Positions 4,779 to 5,835 of a stretch of 5,835 nucleotides of DNA are shown here, piece by piece (position 1 is the stretch's first letter; the number at the start of each line of letters is the position of its first letter). The stretch spans positions 1-5,835 of the forward strand of contig JAHEIK010000268.1 in the NCBI GenBank assembly GCA_024639415.1, in the 5' to 3' direction. Position numbers and translations under genes: made by a program. Source of the DNA: Planctomycetota bacterium. Lineage in GTDB: Bacteria > Planctomycetota > PLA2 > JAEUHO01. The notes below the pieces were generated by a model. The model made no database searches and was not told where the DNA came from. It was given only the letters and a program-made list of their open reading frames with translations.

Positions 4779-5835
4779 ACTCGCTCAACGACTTGCAGAA
4801 GGCTTCGAAGTTCCCCTGCTCGGGCAGGACGTCCGCGGCCGGTCCGCGCATCTTCACGAACACCCAGTCGCTGGGCCGCTCGAGGATGAAGCCGAGCAGC
4901 GCGGCGCCCTCGACCTCCTCGCCGGAGTCGCCGCTGAAGTCACCCTCGGTGACGGCGACGAACACGCCCTTGCCGCCCAGCACGTCCGCGGTGGGCAGGG
5001 CGGCGATCTCCGCGTCGCTGAGGGCCTCCTGGCCCATCTGCTGGCGCCAGCGGTTGATGTTGGCGGCCATCCCGCCGCCCATGCCGCCGAGGATCGAGAT
5101 ATAGCACTCGGCCTCGGTGGCGCCGGCGGGTCGGAAGGTCACCTCGCGCATCTGCCTGGGCGCCTGCTGCACCCACCCCTCGGGGGCCTGCCACTTGAGG
5201 CGCGACGCCCGGGCCGGTGCCGGACTCGACGGGCCCATCGGCGGATGTCCGGGGGGCAGCTCACCCATCGGCCCGGCGGCCGGCGCGGCCGGTCCGGTCG
5301 GCGGGTGCCCCGGCGGCATCTCGCCGCTGGGCACGCCGGGAGGCGTGAGCGAGAGCTGCAGGCGATCGAAGCTCTTGCGCTCGGCCGCGATCACGTCCGC
5401 GGGGCCGACCATCTTCAGGAAGGCCGACGCCTGCTCCACCACGACGACCAGGCCGAACATGCGGGCCTGCTCGATCGGCTTGCCGCCGCCCATGCCGACG
5501 TAGCGGCCCTCGAGGTCGAGCTCCACGGCCTGCTCGCCGAGGAAGTTCCGGCGGGGCAGCTCCGCGATCTGCTCCTCGGTCATGGGCTCGAGCGACATCT
5601 GCTTGCGCCAGCGGTTCACGTTGGCCGCGAGCCCCCCGCCCGTGCCGGGGAGGATCGAGAAGGTGCAGAGCGCGTCCTCGTTGCCGGCGACCTTGAAGCC
5701 GAGCTCGCGCATCGCCGCGGGCGGCAGCGCTTCCCACCCGTCGGGCAGGCGGTAGCCCCACGAGACGGGCTGCGCGCCGGTGGCCGCGGGGGCCGTGCGG
5801 CGCACGTCCGTGATCTCGTGTTCGGAGTCCCCGCC
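4777..5835 (-). CDS. Uncharacterised protein with two tandem copies of a ~135-residue domain (5' end outside window)
   Basis: The frame runs open from the TAG at 4779-4777 to the window edge, giving at least 352 residues. The GTG at 5805 is an internal start-like codon and need not be the start; upstream codons read G-G-D-S-E-H-E-I-T-D. Numbering from that GTG, copy 1 spans about 16-154 and copy 2 about 205-341. Each has W..P.GW, a Met-Arg-Glu, a single Cys followed by 'SIL', a Gly-rich turn, 'AANxNRWRxQM', an acidic helix ending in 'LP', and a closing 'F(V)KM.GPA....F...SL'. The linker (155-204) is Pro/Gly/Ala-rich with two 'PPGHPP' units. No membrane helix or CXXCH is visible. The 'P.GW' opening and 'FxKxxGP...F..SL' ending recall PsbP/DUF1795-like extracytoplasmic domains, a tentative comparison. 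Placement 14 bases before resB suggests a role tied to cytochrome c maturation; no function can be assigned from sequence. Confidence 0.85.
   Translation of the reverse strand, partial: GGDSEHEITDVRRTAPAATGAQPVSWGYRLPDGWEALPPAAMRELGFKVAGNEDALCTFSILPGTGGGLAANVNRWRKQMSLEPMTEEQIAELPRRNFLGEQAVELDLEGRYVGMGGGKPIEQARMFGLVVVVEQASAFLKMVGPADVIAAERKSFDRLQLSLTPPGVPSGEMPPGHPPTGPAAPAAGPMGELPPGHPPMGPSSPAPARASRLKWQAPEGWVQQAPRQMREVTFRPAGATEAECYISILGGMGGGMAANINRWRQQMGQEALSDAEIAALPTADVLGGKGVFVAVTEGDFSGDSGEEVEGAALLGFILERPSDWVFVKMRGPAADVLPEQGNFEAFCKSLSE
4783..5193 (-). repeat. Domain copy 2 of the duplicated protein
   Basis: Residues 205-341 counted from the GTG at 5805. It keeps the opening 'WQAPEGW', the Cys (C234), the 'GGGMAANINRWRQQM' core and the closing 'FVKMRGPAADV...F...SL'. 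The part just before the end is more divergent from copy 1 (an acidic 'GDFSGDSGEEVEG' replaces a Gly-rich basic loop), suggesting that the copies have specialised. Confidence 0.8.
5227..5325 (-). repeat. Two 'GE[ML]PPGHPP[TM]GP' units in the interdomain linker
   Basis: Residues 161-173 (bases 5325-5287) and 181-193 (bases 5265-5227) are near-identical 13-residue units, 60 bases apart. Each carries one His within a Pro/Gly frame. They look like a flexible spacer; a metal or heme contact through the His is possible but unsupported. Confidence 0.65.
5344..5760 (-). repeat. Domain copy 1 of the duplicated protein
   Basis: Residues 16-154 counted from the GTG at 5805. The core 'CTFSILPGTGGGLAANVNRW' (47-66) corresponds to 234-253 in copy 2; over the 24 residues starting at each Cys, 17 are identical. 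At DNA level GCGCCAGCGGTT (5605-5616) and GAGGATCGAGA (5650-5660, plus-strand reading) recur exactly 561 bases away in copy 2. Confidence 0.8.

Noticed and set aside
3596..5104. Long plus-strand open frame (502 codons) opposite resB and its upstream gene
   Set aside because: It lies antisense to well-identified genes; its composition is Arg/Gly/Ala/His-rich with no domain, as expected for high-GC shadow frames.
1..5835. Search for c-type cytochrome CXXCH sites or a ResA/CcdA-like thiol reductant
   Set aside because: None is present in the real reading frames; the CxxC pairs found belong to the zinc-ribbon protein.
1..5835. CRISPR arrays, insertion sequences, tRNA genes, riboswitches
   Set aside because: No regularly spaced direct repeats, transposase-like frames, terminal inverted repeats or tRNA-like folds were seen, and there is no intergenic space above 60 bases to hold them.

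Overview
This is a GC-rich bacterial window. Its core is a minus-strand gene cluster for System II cytochrome c maturation: a duplicated-domain protein, then resB, ccsA and a small zinc-ribbon membrane protein. The high GC, the CcsA with a large periplasmic N-terminal domain, and the 'AANxNRWRxQM' domain in the first gene recall environmental Planctomycetota-like genomes. That assignment is an impression from family resemblance; no marker gene here settles it.

Layout, left to right. Bases 2-433 (+) hold the C-terminal end of a HEAT-repeat-like protein that starts outside the window. It converges on a minus-strand nucleotidyltransferase-like remnant (442-912) with no N-terminus. A strong GC hairpin (423-455) contains both facing stop codons. 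A short spacer (913-951) separates the remnant from the end of the cluster. The cluster is transcribed right to left: duplicated-domain protein (5835 to 4777, 5' end outside), resB (4762 to 3515), ccsA (3518 to 1422) and the zinc-ribbon membrane protein (1425 to 952).

The cluster is very tight. There are 14 bases between the first gene and resB, an ATGA overlap between resB and ccsA, and another ATGA overlap between ccsA and the zinc-ribbon gene. One transcript with coupled translation is the simplest reading; its promoter must lie beyond base 5835. ResB and CcsA together form the heme exporter and cytochrome c synthase of System II. All four histidines expected from characterised fused CcsBA enzymes can be placed: H107 in ResB and H524, H619 and H657 in CcsA, along with the WWD motif. 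The connector domain that joins the two halves in fused enzymes appears here on the N-terminus of CcsA behind its own signal/anchor segment.

The novel parts are the two unnamed genes bracketing the synthase: the duplicated-domain protein with a PPGHPP-containing linker, and the C4 zinc-ribbon/two-helix protein. Both are candidates for undescribed accessory factors, on the strength of context alone. No c-type cytochrome (CXXCH) and no ResA/CcdA-type thiol reductant is encoded in the window. No mobile element, CRISPR array or RNA gene was seen.
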